From positions 1 through 38,032 of the forward strand of contig NZ_MKJY01000571.1 of assembly GCF_001942465.1 (NCBI RefSeq): a DNA stretch of 38,032 nucleotides, written 5' to 3'. Under the pieces are notes generated by a model. That model was not told the origin of the DNA, did not search any database, and was given only the letters and a program-made list of their open reading frames with translations. Made by a program: the position numbers and the translations under genes. Shown one piece after another: positions 16,280 through 24,197 of the stretch (the first letter of the stretch is position 1; each line of letters begins with the position of its first letter). Source of the DNA: Actinomadura sp. CNU-125. Its GTDB lineage: Bacteria > Actinomycetota > Actinomycetes > Streptosporangiales > Streptosporangiaceae.

Positions 16280-16310
16280 AGGGGCCGGGCTCGCGACGAG
16301 TCCGGCCCCT
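16280..16310 (+). terminator. Hairpin terminator after the nuclease gene
   Basis: The arms AGGGGCCGGGCTCG (16280-16293) and CGAGTCCGGCCCCT (16297-16310) pair over 14 bases with one G-T wobble and a 3-base loop, 14 bases after the stop. Only a weak pyrimidine tract follows, as is common for actinomycete terminators. Confidence 0.75.
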
Positions 16311-16373
16311 TCCCCGTCTCACGTTCTGGACGTACGCTTTCCCGAATCGCTTTCTAGTGATGGGACGCGCGTC

Positions 16374-16652
16374 ATGAACGAAGCAGTTCCCCGCCCGGCG
16401 TTCGGTATCGGCCCCGACGGCGCCTACACCCCCCTCGGTCAGACGATCGCCTTCATCCTCGGCGTCCTGACGATGTTCGCCTTCTTCCCTCTCCTCGTGG
16501 TCGCCGCCCTCCTGTACGCCCGCGCCGAAGAGCAGTTCCCGAACGACCCCAAGCGCGCGCGCACGCTCGTCAACTGGTCTTGGCTCAGCGTCATCGTGCC
16601 GGTGGTCGTCGCCGCGGTGGCCGCCGCGGTCTTCGCGATCACCATGGCTTGA
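16374..16652 (+). CDS. Small two-helix membrane protein of unknown function
   Basis: This 92-residue protein has two transmembrane helices: roughly 23-47 (IAFILGVLTMFAFFPLLVVAALLYA) and 68-90 (WLSVIVPVVVAAVAAAVFAI). They are joined by a charged loop (RAEEQFPNDPKRARTLVNW). The N-terminus is short and Pro/Gly-rich. The arrangement resembles small DUF4190-like actinobacterial membrane proteins, but I cannot assign it firmly. The ATG at 16374 has no good ribosome site; GGGACG 9-14 bases upstream is weak. It lies between a terminator and a monooxygenase gene and may form its own transcript. The stop codon is inside a short tandem repeat. Confidence 0.7.
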   Translation: MNEAVPRPAFGIGPDGAYTPLGQTIAFILGVLTMFAFFPLLVVAALLYARAEEQFPNDPKRARTLVNWSWLSVIVPVVVAAVAAAVFAITMA

Positions 16653-16673
16653 TCGGCACGGCTTGATCGGCAC
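16646..16673. repeat. Two copies of a 14-base tandem repeat spanning the stop codon of the small membrane protein
   Basis: GGCTTGATCGGCAC occurs at 16646-16659 and 16660-16673, and a partial third copy begins GGCCTGA at 16674. The first copy contains the TGA stop. It looks like recent slippage or duplication and has no evident function. Confidence 0.9.
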
Positions 16674-16719
16674 GGCCTGACCGGGAAGACGTCGGGCCCC
16701 CGACGGGTTGTCACTGTTC

Positions 16720-17709
16720 ATGACCGTCCGTTTGTCTGTTCTCGATCTGGCCCCCGTCGTCAGCGGCTCCACCTCCGCCGAGGCGCTGCGCGACACCCTC
16801 GACCTGGCCCGGCACGCCGACCGGCTCGGCTTCCACCGGTACTGGCTCGCCGAGCACCACGCGATGCCCGGCATCGCCAGCGCCGCGACGGCCGTGCTGA
16901 TCGGGCAGGTCGCGGCGGCGACGTCGGCGATGCGCGTCGGCTCGGGCGGCATCATGCTGCCGAACCACGCCCCGATGGTGGTGGCCGAGCAGTTCGGGAC
17001 GCTCGAAGCCCTCTTCCCCGGACGCATCGACCTCGGCCTCGGCCGCGCCCCCGGAACCGACGCGGCGACCGCGCGCGCTCTGCGCCGCTCCCCCGACTCC
17101 CTGTCGGTGGACGACTTCCCGGAACAGGTCGTCGAGCTGCGCGAATACTTCGACGAGAAGAGCAAGGTGACGCCCGCGGCGGGCAACGAGCCGCCGATCT
17201 GGCTGCTGGGTTCCAGCGGCTACAGCGCCAAGCTCGCGGGCCTGCTGGGCCTGCCGTTCGCGTTCGCGCACCACTTCAGCGCCGAGAACACCCTGCCCGC
17301 GCTCGCCCTCTACCGGGAGTCGTTCCGCCCCGGCGCGCTCCAGGAGCCGTACTCGATGATCGGGGTCGGCGTCACGGCGGCCGAGTCGGACGAGCGCGCG
17401 GGCGAGCTGGCGGCGCCGCAGGCGCTGTCGTTCCTGCTGCTGCGGCAGGGGAAGCCGGGGCCGCTGCCGAGCCCGGCGGAGACGGCCGCCTACCCGTACA
17501 CGCCGATCGAGCGGCAGATCGTCCAGTCGCGGCTGAAGGACCAGGTGATCGGCGGCCCGGAGACGGTGAAGCGGCGCCTGGACGAGCTCGTCGAGCAGAC
17601 GGGCGTGGACGAGGTCATGGTCGTCACGCAGGTGTTCGAGCAGGCGGACCGGCTGAAGTCCTACGACATCCTCGCCGACCTGTACGGTTCGTCGCTCGAT
17701 CCCCGGTAG
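16720..17709 (+). CDS. LLM-class flavin-dependent oxidoreductase (luciferase-like monooxygenase)
   Basis: This 329-residue TIM-barrel flavoenzyme belongs to the group often annotated MsnO8/YhbW-like. Recognisable features are the N-terminal strand MTVRLSVLDLAPVVSGS, then GFHRYWLAEHHAMPGIASAATAVLIGQVAAAT, the flavin-site segment VGSGGIMLPNHAPMVVAEQFGTLEALFPGRIDLGLGRAPGTD, and PIWLLGSSGYSAKLAG. The C-terminal part (VIGGPETVKRRLDELVEQTGVDEVMVVT) is the usual closing segment. Substrate and flavin-reductase partner are unknown. I chose the ATG at 16720; a TTG at 16708 is in frame. There is no ribosome site. It is followed by a separate promoter for the next gene. Confidence 0.93.
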   Translation: MTVRLSVLDLAPVVSGSTSAEALRDTLDLARHADRLGFHRYWLAEHHAMPGIASAATAVLIGQVAAATSAMRVGSGGIMLPNHAPMVVAEQFGTLEALFPGRIDLGLGRAPGTDAATARALRRSPDSLSVDDFPEQVVELREYFDEKSKVTPAAGNEPPIWLLGSSGYSAKLAGLLGLPFAFAHHFSAENTLPALALYRESFRPGALQEPYSMIGVGVTAAESDERAGELAAPQALSFLLLRQGKPGPLPSPAETAAYPYTPIERQIVQSRLKDQVIGGPETVKRRLDELVEQTGVDEVMVVTQVFEQADRLKSYDILADLYGSSLDPR

Positions 17710-17719
17710 GGCCGGACGG

Positions 17720-17748
17720 TCGACGGCCCGGGCGAACCCGTCTAGTTT
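17720..17748 (+). promoter_or_regulatory. Promoter giving a probably leaderless transcript of the first paralogous membrane protein
   Basis: A -35-like TCGACG (17720-17725) and a -10-like TAGTTT (17743-17748) are separated by 17 bases. The -10 ends 8 bases before ATG 17757, so transcription would begin at or next to the A of the start codon. No ribosome site is present, which agrees with leaderless translation. Confidence 0.55.
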
Positions 17749-17756
17749 GATCTCCG

Positions 17757-18746
17757 ATGTCCGCAAATGCACCCACCCCCGGGAAACCGGTGTCCGTCGA
17801 CGTCGCGAACGCCCAGACCCGCCAGATCGTCGTCGGGGCGGCGGTCGCCGGGTTCTTCGGCGTGGTCGCGATCGCCGCCGCGATCACCGGGGACGTCACG
17901 GGCGGCACGGGCGCCCGCGTCGCGGCGTTCGTGCTCGGCACGGTCTTCACGCTGATCGGCGTCCTGCCGCTGCTGATGTGGCGGATCGCGTTCCGGCCGC
18001 GGCGTCTGGTCCTCGACGCGGACGGGCTGCGCTGGGACGACCCGCGCGGCCGTCCCTGGGCGGTGCGGTGGACGGAGCTGTCCGGGGTCGAGATCGTCGC
18101 CCCGGAACCGGACACCGGCGCGCCGAGGGTGTCGCCTTCGGTACATCTCGTGCTGACGCCGGCGAGCCCGGGCTTCCGGGACGCCCACCCGGAGATGGAG
18201 CACCTGGCCCGCAGGGCCGGGCCGGGCGTCGTCTACCGGCTGCCGTTCGGCCATGCCCGGCGGGTCGTCGGGCCGATCGACGAGGGCCTGACCTCCTTCG
18301 CGTCCGGCCTGTACCGCTCGCGGCTCCGCCCAGTCGCCGGCCCGCACCGTCCCCGCGCGGTCACGGCGAGCGTGGCGCTGCTCGGGCTCTGCTGGCTCGC
18401 CGCCGTGTCGGCCGCCGTTCTGGGGGACGGAACCGACGGACGGACCGTCGCGATGGCGGCCCTCTGGACGGCGGCCTTCACGGTCTGGCTCGCGCGCATC
18501 TGGCTGGGCGGCCCGCTGGCCACCGGGCAGATGGCCAGGTTCGCGCCGGTTCTCGGCGCCGTCCTCTTCTTCGGCGTCCTCCTCATCGCGGCGGCCGGGT
18601 ACAGCGGCGGGCACCCGCCCGACCCGAGCGAGGACTGGGTGCTGCTGCTCCTCCTGCTGCCCGGCGCGGCGGTGTTCGCGGCGGGGCGGCTGCTCGGCCG
18701 GGAGGATGTCCGCAAGTGGTCAGAGGCCCGTGCGCAGGGCCGTTGA
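17757..18746 (+). CDS. Membrane protein with an internal PH-like domain, first of two tandem paralogues
   Basis: The protein has 329 residues. Two N-terminal membrane helices (about 23-45 and 55-78) lead into a soluble beta-rich segment: RPRRLVLDADGLRWDD, then WAVRWTELSGVEI. That is the pattern of bacterial PH-like domains, in which a strand with an Arg-Leu start ends in RWxEL. A further segment (VYRLPFGHARRVVGPIDEGL) follows, then four more helices to the C-terminus. The next gene encodes the same layout and shared words (RPRRLV, PRG.PW.VRW.EL, VYRLP, PIDG/E-L-SFA, GRLL-R-DVR-WSE), so the two arose by duplication. The function is unknown. Translation is probably leaderless from ATG 17757. 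Confidence 0.75.
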   Translation: MSANAPTPGKPVSVDVANAQTRQIVVGAAVAGFFGVVAIAAAITGDVTGGTGARVAAFVLGTVFTLIGVLPLLMWRIAFRPRRLVLDADGLRWDDPRGRPWAVRWTELSGVEIVAPEPDTGAPRVSPSVHLVLTPASPGFRDAHPEMEHLARRAGPGVVYRLPFGHARRVVGPIDEGLTSFASGLYRSRLRPVAGPHRPRAVTASVALLGLCWLAAVSAAVLGDGTDGRTVAMAALWTAAFTVWLARIWLGGPLATGQMARFAPVLGAVLFFGVLLIAAAGYSGGHPPDPSEDWVLLLLLLPGAAVFAAGRLLGREDVRKWSEARAQGR

Positions 18747-18791
18747 TCGAAGGGTGTACCGGCCGGAACCGTTGATCTATCGTCTGGGTGC

Positions 18792-19811
18792 ATGCCCGGC
18801 GATGCGAGCCCTCCCGATGCGAGCCCCTCCCCCGACGCGGTGTCCGTCCGTATCGGCAGCCTCCGCACCCGCTTCCTCTTCACGACGGGCGCGGTGTTCT
18901 TCGTCCTCGGCTTCTACACCGTCTTCTACTCGCTCGTCGGCGACATGGAAGGCGGCGCGGACTCGCGCGCGGTCTCGATCCTCTTCGGGATCGCGATGGC
19001 CCTGCTCGGGCTCTTCCCCGCGCTGCTGTGGTGGTGGGTGATCCGGCCGCGCAGGCTGGTGTTCGACGCCGCGGGGCTGCACCGGATCGACCCGCGCGGT
19101 GCACCGTGGACGGTCCGGTGGGAGGAGCTGGAGCGGATCACGTTCTCGTTCCCGCAGCTGGTCGGCAGGCCGAAGGGGCCGGTCCCGATGATGGCGCTCG
19201 AACTGCACCCGGCGGACGCGTCCTTCGGGGACCAGCACCCGCAGATGGAGCGCTGGTCCGTCCCGTCCCCGGACGGGCGAGGGGACGTCTACCGGCTGCC
19301 GCTGGGCCGCAAGCGGAAGTTCATCGAGCCGATCGACGGCGCGCTGAGCTCGTTCGCCCTGCCCGTCTACCGGCCCGAGGGACGCCCGGTGCACGCGGGG
19401 CGCGGCCGTCCGCTGAAGGTCGCGGTGAGCGTGCCGTTCCTCGCGGTGGCCTGGCTCGTCGGCATGGTGTACGGCGCGATGCAGACCGGAGACCTCGGCG
19501 GCGCGGCGATCGCGGTGGTGTGGGTGCTGGCCATCGGGGCGTGGCTGGTCCGCGTCTGGGCCGGCGGCCCGACGGCGATCGGCTTCCTGATCACGGCCTG
19601 CACGTCCCTCGGCGGGGTCCTGCTGGGCGCGGCCGTCCTGTTCGGCGCGATGCAGCTCGGCGGCGTGATGGACGTCGGAAGCGACGGCATGCGCGGCGCG
19701 ATCGAGGTGTTCGGCCCGATGGCGCTCGCCGGGCTCGCGCTGCTCGTGCCCGGCCGGCTGCTCGCGCGCCCCGACGTCCGCGAATGGTCCGCGGAGCGGA
19801 GCGGCGGCTGA
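18792..19811 (+). CDS. Membrane protein with an internal PH-like domain, second tandem paralogue
   Basis: The protein has 339 residues and the same order of parts as its upstream neighbour: two N-terminal helices (FLFTTGAVFFVLGFYTVFYSL and LFGIAMALLGLFPALLWWWV), a PH-like middle (RPRRLVFDAAGLHRIDPRG, WTVRWEELERI, VYRLPLGRKRKFIEPIDGAL) and four C-terminal helices. It ends RPDVREWSAERS, like the paralogue. The 45-base gap holds a possible -10 TATCGT (18778-18783), again 8 bases before the ATG, so this copy may also be leaderless. The octamer CGTTGATC occurs at 18741-18748 and 18770-18777. A strong terminator follows. The function is unknown; interaction with its paralogue in the membrane is a reasonable guess. 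Confidence 0.75.
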   Translation: MPGDASPPDASPSPDAVSVRIGSLRTRFLFTTGAVFFVLGFYTVFYSLVGDMEGGADSRAVSILFGIAMALLGLFPALLWWWVIRPRRLVFDAAGLHRIDPRGAPWTVRWEELERITFSFPQLVGRPKGPVPMMALELHPADASFGDQHPQMERWSVPSPDGRGDVYRLPLGRKRKFIEPIDGALSSFALPVYRPEGRPVHAGRGRPLKVAVSVPFLAVAWLVGMVYGAMQTGDLGGAAIAVVWVLAIGAWLVRVWAGGPTAIGFLITACTSLGGVLLGAAVLFGAMQLGGVMDVGSDGMRGAIEVFGPMALAGLALLVPGRLLARPDVREWSAERSGG

Positions 19812-19834
19812 CGGCGCCCCCGCCCCGGACGAGC

Positions 19835-19874
19835 GAAGGCCGCCGACCCGCCCAAGCCGGGGTCGGCGGCCTTC
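19835..19874 (+). terminator. Strong hairpin terminator after the paralogous membrane proteins
   Basis: The 15-base arms GAAGGCCGCCGACCC (19835-19849) and GGGTCGGCGGCCTTC (19860-19874) pair perfectly around a 10-base loop, 24 bases after the stop. The following sequence is not T-rich. Confidence 0.85.
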
Positions 19875-20045
19875 ACCGTTCGGCCCGGAGGCGGCCCGAG
19901 CACTCCGGTCCACGGGGGTCCTGCCTGCTCACGGGCCGACCATAGGCGGCCGCCGCGCCTACGATGAACGTACGGGGCGGCGAATCGGGCCGTCCCGGTT
20001 GGACATTCCGCACATTGACCGATCCGAGAGCCGCAGGGGGGCGCG

Positions 20046-21571
20046 ATGCCGCCGAGCCTGGCCGCCGTGGCCGCGATCCCGCAGCTCGGGCTCGCGCCCC
20101 GGACCGGCCCGCCGCCGGACACGCCCGTCCTGTGGGTCGCGGTCAGCGAGCTGGAGGACCCCACCCCGTTCCTGGAGGGCGGTGAGCTGGTGCTCACCAC
20201 GGGCATGCGGCTGACGCCGGAGAACGCGGCGGACTACGTCGCGCGGCTGGTGGGGGGCGGCGTCGCCGGGCTCGGCTTCGGGGTCGGCGTCATCCACGCG
20301 CGGATCCCGGACGGGCTGCTCGCCGCGGCGCGCGCGCAGGGGCTGGCGGTGCTGGAGGTGCCGCGCCCGGTCCCGTTCATCGCGGTAGGCAAGGCCGTCT
20401 CCCGGATGCTGGCCGCCGAATGGTACGAGGACGTCACCCGCGCGTTCCAGGCGCAGCGGGAGCTGACCCGCGCCGCGCTCGCCGGGCCCGGACGGCTCGT
20501 CGCGCGGCTCGCGCGGCTGCTCGGCGGCTGGGCGCTGCTGCTCGACGAGCCGGGACGTGCGGCACGCCGAGCCCGCGCGCGCCGCGAGCACGCGCCGGCG
20601 CTGGCCCCCGAGCTGGCGCGGCTGCGCCGCCGCCCGTCCCCCGCGAAGAACACGGCGTCCGAGGGGGCACCGGCGAGCCTGGCGCTGTCGCTGCCGGGCG
20701 AGCACATCGTGGTGCAGCGGATCGGGCTCGGCGGGCGGCCGCGCGGGTTCCTCGCCGTCGGGACGGGCGAGCCGCTGCCGCCGGTCGCGCACACGATCGT
20801 CGCGGCGGCGGTCGCGCTGCTCACGTTGCAGTCGGAGACGCCGCGCACGGCCGCGGACCTGCGGGCGGCGCTCGCGGCGGTGCTGCTGGGGCGGCCCGCC
20901 GAGAACCCGGCGGTGCCGCGCGGGCCGGTGCGGGTGCTGGCGTGCGCGGGTCCCGCGAAGGGGACGGCGGTGCTGGACGCGCTGGAGTCCGATCCGGCGG
21001 GCGAGCGGTGCCTGCCGCTGCCGTCCGAGGGGCGCGTCGCGGTCATCGTGCCGGACGGCCTCGCCGCGACCGTCGCGGGACTGCTGGCGGGCGTCGGGCC
21101 GGTCGGCGTCGGCGCCCGGCCGGTGGGGACGGCGTCCCGCCCGGGCCGGGCGAGCTGGCTCCGGCGCTGCGGCAGGCCGAGGAGGCGCTGGCGGCGGCCG
21201 TCCGCGCGGACGTGCCGGTCCTGCGCCACTCCGACCTGCCGGGTCAGGGCGTGCTGAGCGTGCTGGATCCCGGGCCCGCGCGCGCTTTCGCGGACGCACT
21301 GCTCGCCCCGTTGCGCGCCGAAGGTCTGGACGAGTCGGTGCGCGCGTACGTCCAGGCCAACGGGCAGGGCGAGACGGCGGCGCGCGCGCTGGGCGTCCAT
21401 CGGCACACATTGCGGACGCGGATGCGCAAAGCCGCCGAACTCCTCGGGCGCGATCCGGACGATCCGGCCGTCCGCGCCGAACTGTGGGTGGCGTTCGCCG
21501 TCGCGGCCAGTACGGGCGACCGGATTCGCCATGTCGGAGACTCGCGTTCGGGGCCTCCGGAGATAGCGTGA
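20046..21571 (+). CDS. PucR-family transcriptional regulator (at least one frameshift)
   Basis: The ATG at 20046 follows the purine-rich AGGGGGGCG. The N-terminus is a PucR purine-catabolism-type domain: VLWVAVSELEDPTPFLEGGELVLTTGMRL is its hallmark stretch. A GAF-like or spacer region follows, with several Arg-rich stretches near 20545-20600 that may hide a compensating pair of indels. Near 21125-21150 the frame must change (one missing base) to reach the conserved end: ELAPALRQAEEALAAA, then the helix-turn-helix NGQGETAARALGVHRHTLRTRMRKAAELLG and the final DDPAVRAELWVAFAV. The stop is 4 bases before the aldehyde dehydrogenase start. The two are therefore cotranscribed, and the dehydrogenase pathway is the likely target. 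A usual length of about 500 residues is restored when the shift is corrected. Confidence 0.85.
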
Positions 21572-21575
21572 CAGC

Positions 21576-23004
21576 ATGAACGCGACCCCATTCTGGCTGG
21601 CCGGCCGTCCCGAGACCGGTGACGCTGAACTGACCGTCACGCACCCCTACGACGGACGTGTCGTCGGGACCGTCGCGGTGCCGACTCCCGCGCAGGTGGA
21701 GGAGGCCGTCGCGGCGGCCGACGCGGTCCGCGCGAGCGGGCGGCGGCGCTGCCGCTGCACGTCCGCGCCGACGCGCTCGCGCACGTGTCCGCCCGGCTCG
21801 CCGAGCGGGCCGAGGAGATCGCCCGGCTGATCACCGGCGAGAACGGCAAGCCGCTGCTGTGGGCGCGCGGCGAGGTCACCCGCGCGATCTCCACGTTCCG
21901 GTTCGCCGCCGAGGAGGCCCGCCGCTTCAGCGCGACCACCCAGCGGCTCGACACCGACCCGGCGGCCGAGGGCCGGATGGCCTACATCACCCGCGTCCCC
22001 AAGGGCCCGGTGCTCGGCATCTCCCCGTTCAACTTCCCGCTCAACCTGGCCGCCCACAAGATCGCCCCGGCCATCGCGGCCGGGACCCCGATCGTGCTCA
22101 AGCCCGCGCCCGCCACCCCGCTGTCGGCGCTGCTGCTCGGCGAGCTGCTCGCCGAGACCGACCTGCCCGCCGGGATGTGGTCGGTGCTGACGGTGCCGAA
22201 CGACCGCGCGTCCGACCTGGTCGACGACCCGCGGCTGCCGATCGTGTCGTTCACCGGGTCCGTCCCGGTCGGCTGGTCGATCAACGACCGGGCGCCGCGC
22301 AAGCACGTCACGCTGGAACTCGGCGGGAACGGCGCCGCGGTCGTCCTGCCGGACGCCGACCTCGACTGGGCCGCCAAGCGGATCGGGCTGTTCGCCAACT
22401 ACCAGGCGGGGCAGAGCTGCATCGCCGTGCAGCGCGTCTACGTCGACCGGTCCGTCTACGAGGAGTTCCTGCCGAAGCTGGTGGAGAACGTCGAGAGCCT
22501 CGTCACCGGCGACCCGTGGGACGACAAGACGCAGGTGGGGCCGCTGGTCAGCGAGGAGGCCGCCGAGCGCGTCGAGGCGTGGGTGGACGAGGCCGTCGCG
22601 GCGGGCGCGAAGGTCCTCGCGGGCGGCACCCGCGAGGGCGCCGCCTACGCGCCGACGCTGCTCGCCGACGCCCGGACGACGCCAAGGTCGCCCGCGAGGA
22701 GGTGTTCGGCCCGGTCATGTTCGTCCAGCCGGTCGACGGTGCGGACGAGGCGTTCGAGCGGGTCAACGACTCCAAGTTCGGCCTGCAGGCGGGCATTTTC
22801 ACCCGCGACCTCGACGTCGCGTTCCGCGCGCACCGCGAACTCGACGTCGGCGGCGTCGTCATCGGCGACGTCCCGTCCTACCGGGCCGACCAGATGCCGT
22901 ACGGCGGCGTGAAGGACTCCGGCGTCGGCCGCGAGGGGCTGCGCTCGGCGATGGAGGACTACACCGAGGAGAAGGTCATGGTCTTCACGGGCCTGTCTCT
23001 CTGA
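21576..23004 (+). CDS. NAD(P)-dependent aldehyde dehydrogenase (two frameshifts)
   Basis: Three frames join into one aldehyde dehydrogenase of about 476 residues. Frame one has the start and the strand WLAGRPETGDAELTVTHPYDGRVVGTVAVP. Frame two, entered near 21740, has the cofactor-binding and catalytic core: PFNFPLNLAAHKIAPAIAAG, LKPAPATPLSALLL, SFTGSVPVGW, the general-base glutamate in LELGGN and the nucleophile in GQSCIAVQRVYV. Frame three, entered near 22680, has EEVFGPVM, ERVNDSKFGLQAGIFT and GGVKDSGVGREG. Each change equals one missing base; the second is explained by CCGG where CCGGG would restore DARDDAKVAREEVFG. The enzyme oxidises an aldehyde to an acid, probably as part of amine or aldehyde catabolism controlled by the adjacent PucR protein. 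The true substrate is not evident. Confidence 0.9.
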
Positions 23005-23034
23005 CGCGTACCCGCGGGCACGGCCCGGTTCCGC

Positions 23035-24078
23035 TCAGCGGACCCGGGCCTGTGCCGCGCCCGCCCGCAGCGCCCCGGCGGCCTCCGCCATCGCCTCGCG
23101 GAACCGCCCGCCGAGGGGCCACATGTTCGCGAAGCCGTGGATGAGGTCGTCCTGGCGCCGCAGCGCGACCGGCACCCCGGCGCCCGAGAGCCGCTTCGCG
23201 AACTCCTCGCCCTCGTCGCGCAGCGGGTCGAACCCGGCCGTGACCAGGTACGTCGGCGGGAATCCCGCGACGTCGGCGGCCAGCAGCGGCGACGCGTCCG
23301 GTTCCGAGCGGCGGGCCTCGTCGGGGCAGTAGTGGTCGCTGAACCACACCATGTCGGCGTCGGTGAGGAAGAACCCCTCGGCGAACAGCTCCCGCGACCG
23401 CCGCCTGACCGACATGTCCGTCGCCGGGTAGAACAGCAGCGCGAAGTCCGGGCGGCGCTCGGCGCGCAGGCCGACGACCGCCGCGAGGTTCCCACCCGCG
23501 CTGTCGCCGCCGACCGCGATCGCGTCCGGGTCGGCGCCCAGCTCGCGCGCGTGCGCCACCGCGTACGCCCACGCCTCCAGGGCGTCCTCCGCCGCCGCCG
23601 GGTACCGGTGCTCGGGCGCCAGCCGGTACCCGACCGACAGCACCCGCACCTCGGCGTTCACCGCCAGGTAGCGGCACACCGCGTCGTGGGTGTCGAGGTC
23701 GCCGATGACCCAGCCGCCGCCGTGGTAGAAGACCAGCAGCGGCGAGCCCTCCGCCAGCCCCGCCGGGGTGTAAAGCCGCGCCGGGACGTCCCCGGCGGCG
23801 ACGTCGCGCGTCTGCACCGGCCGCGGCAGGGTCCGGGCGAGCAGCTTGGTCGACCGCTCCATCCCGCGCCGGGCGTCCGCGGGCCGCCCGCCGCCGAGGT
23901 TGCGCCGCTCCAGCCGCGACATCGTCAGCAGGAGCTGCGCGTCCAGGGACAGCCGCTGCCCGTCCCGGCGGACCTGCTCCCCCGCGATCAGCCGCTTGAC
24001 GGGCTCGGGCAGGGCGAACACCCCGCGCAGCACACCGCCGACGACCGCGGGCGGCACACGTTCGGACAGAGCGGACAT
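23035..24078 (-). CDS. Alpha/beta hydrolase, HSL-type esterase/lipase
   Basis: The protein has 347 residues from ATG 24078, preceded by GGAGG at 24086-24090. It has the hormone-sensitive-lipase-family oxyanion motif HGGGW (119-123) and nucleophile motif GDSAGG (191-196, Ser193). A plausible acid is Asp284 in GFDPLRDEG, and the histidine is His314 in LIHGF. The N-terminal 90 residues or so form the helical cap seen in this family (related mycobacterial LipN/LipI-like proteins). It is intracellular, with no signal peptide. It probably hydrolyses short-chain esters. It converges on the aldehyde dehydrogenase (31 bases apart) and is divergent from the next gene. The gene is intact, in contrast to its neighbours. 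Confidence 0.92.
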   Translation of the reverse strand: MSALSERVPPAVVGGVLRGVFALPEPVKRLIAGEQVRRDGQRLSLDAQLLLTMSRLERRNLGGGRPADARRGMERSTKLLARTLPRPVQTRDVAAGDVPARLYTPAGLAEGSPLLVFYHGGGWVIGDLDTHDAVCRYLAVNAEVRVLSVGYRLAPEHRYPAAAEDALEAWAYAVAHARELGADPDAIAVGGDSAGGNLAAVVGLRAERRPDFALLFYPATDMSVRRRSRELFAEGFFLTDADMVWFSDHYCPDEARRSEPDASPLLAADVAGFPPTYLVTAGFDPLRDEGEEFAKRLSGAGVPVALRRQDDLIHGFANMWPLGGRFREAMAEAAGALRAGAAQARVR

Positions 24079-24197
24079 TCATACCTCCAGGGGGCGAACC
24101 GTCCGCCGATCGTAACGACGCCGCGTACCGGCGGGTAGGGGCGATCGGGACACACCGCGCATAGCCCCGCGAAGCGGCCCCGGATACCGTACGGATC

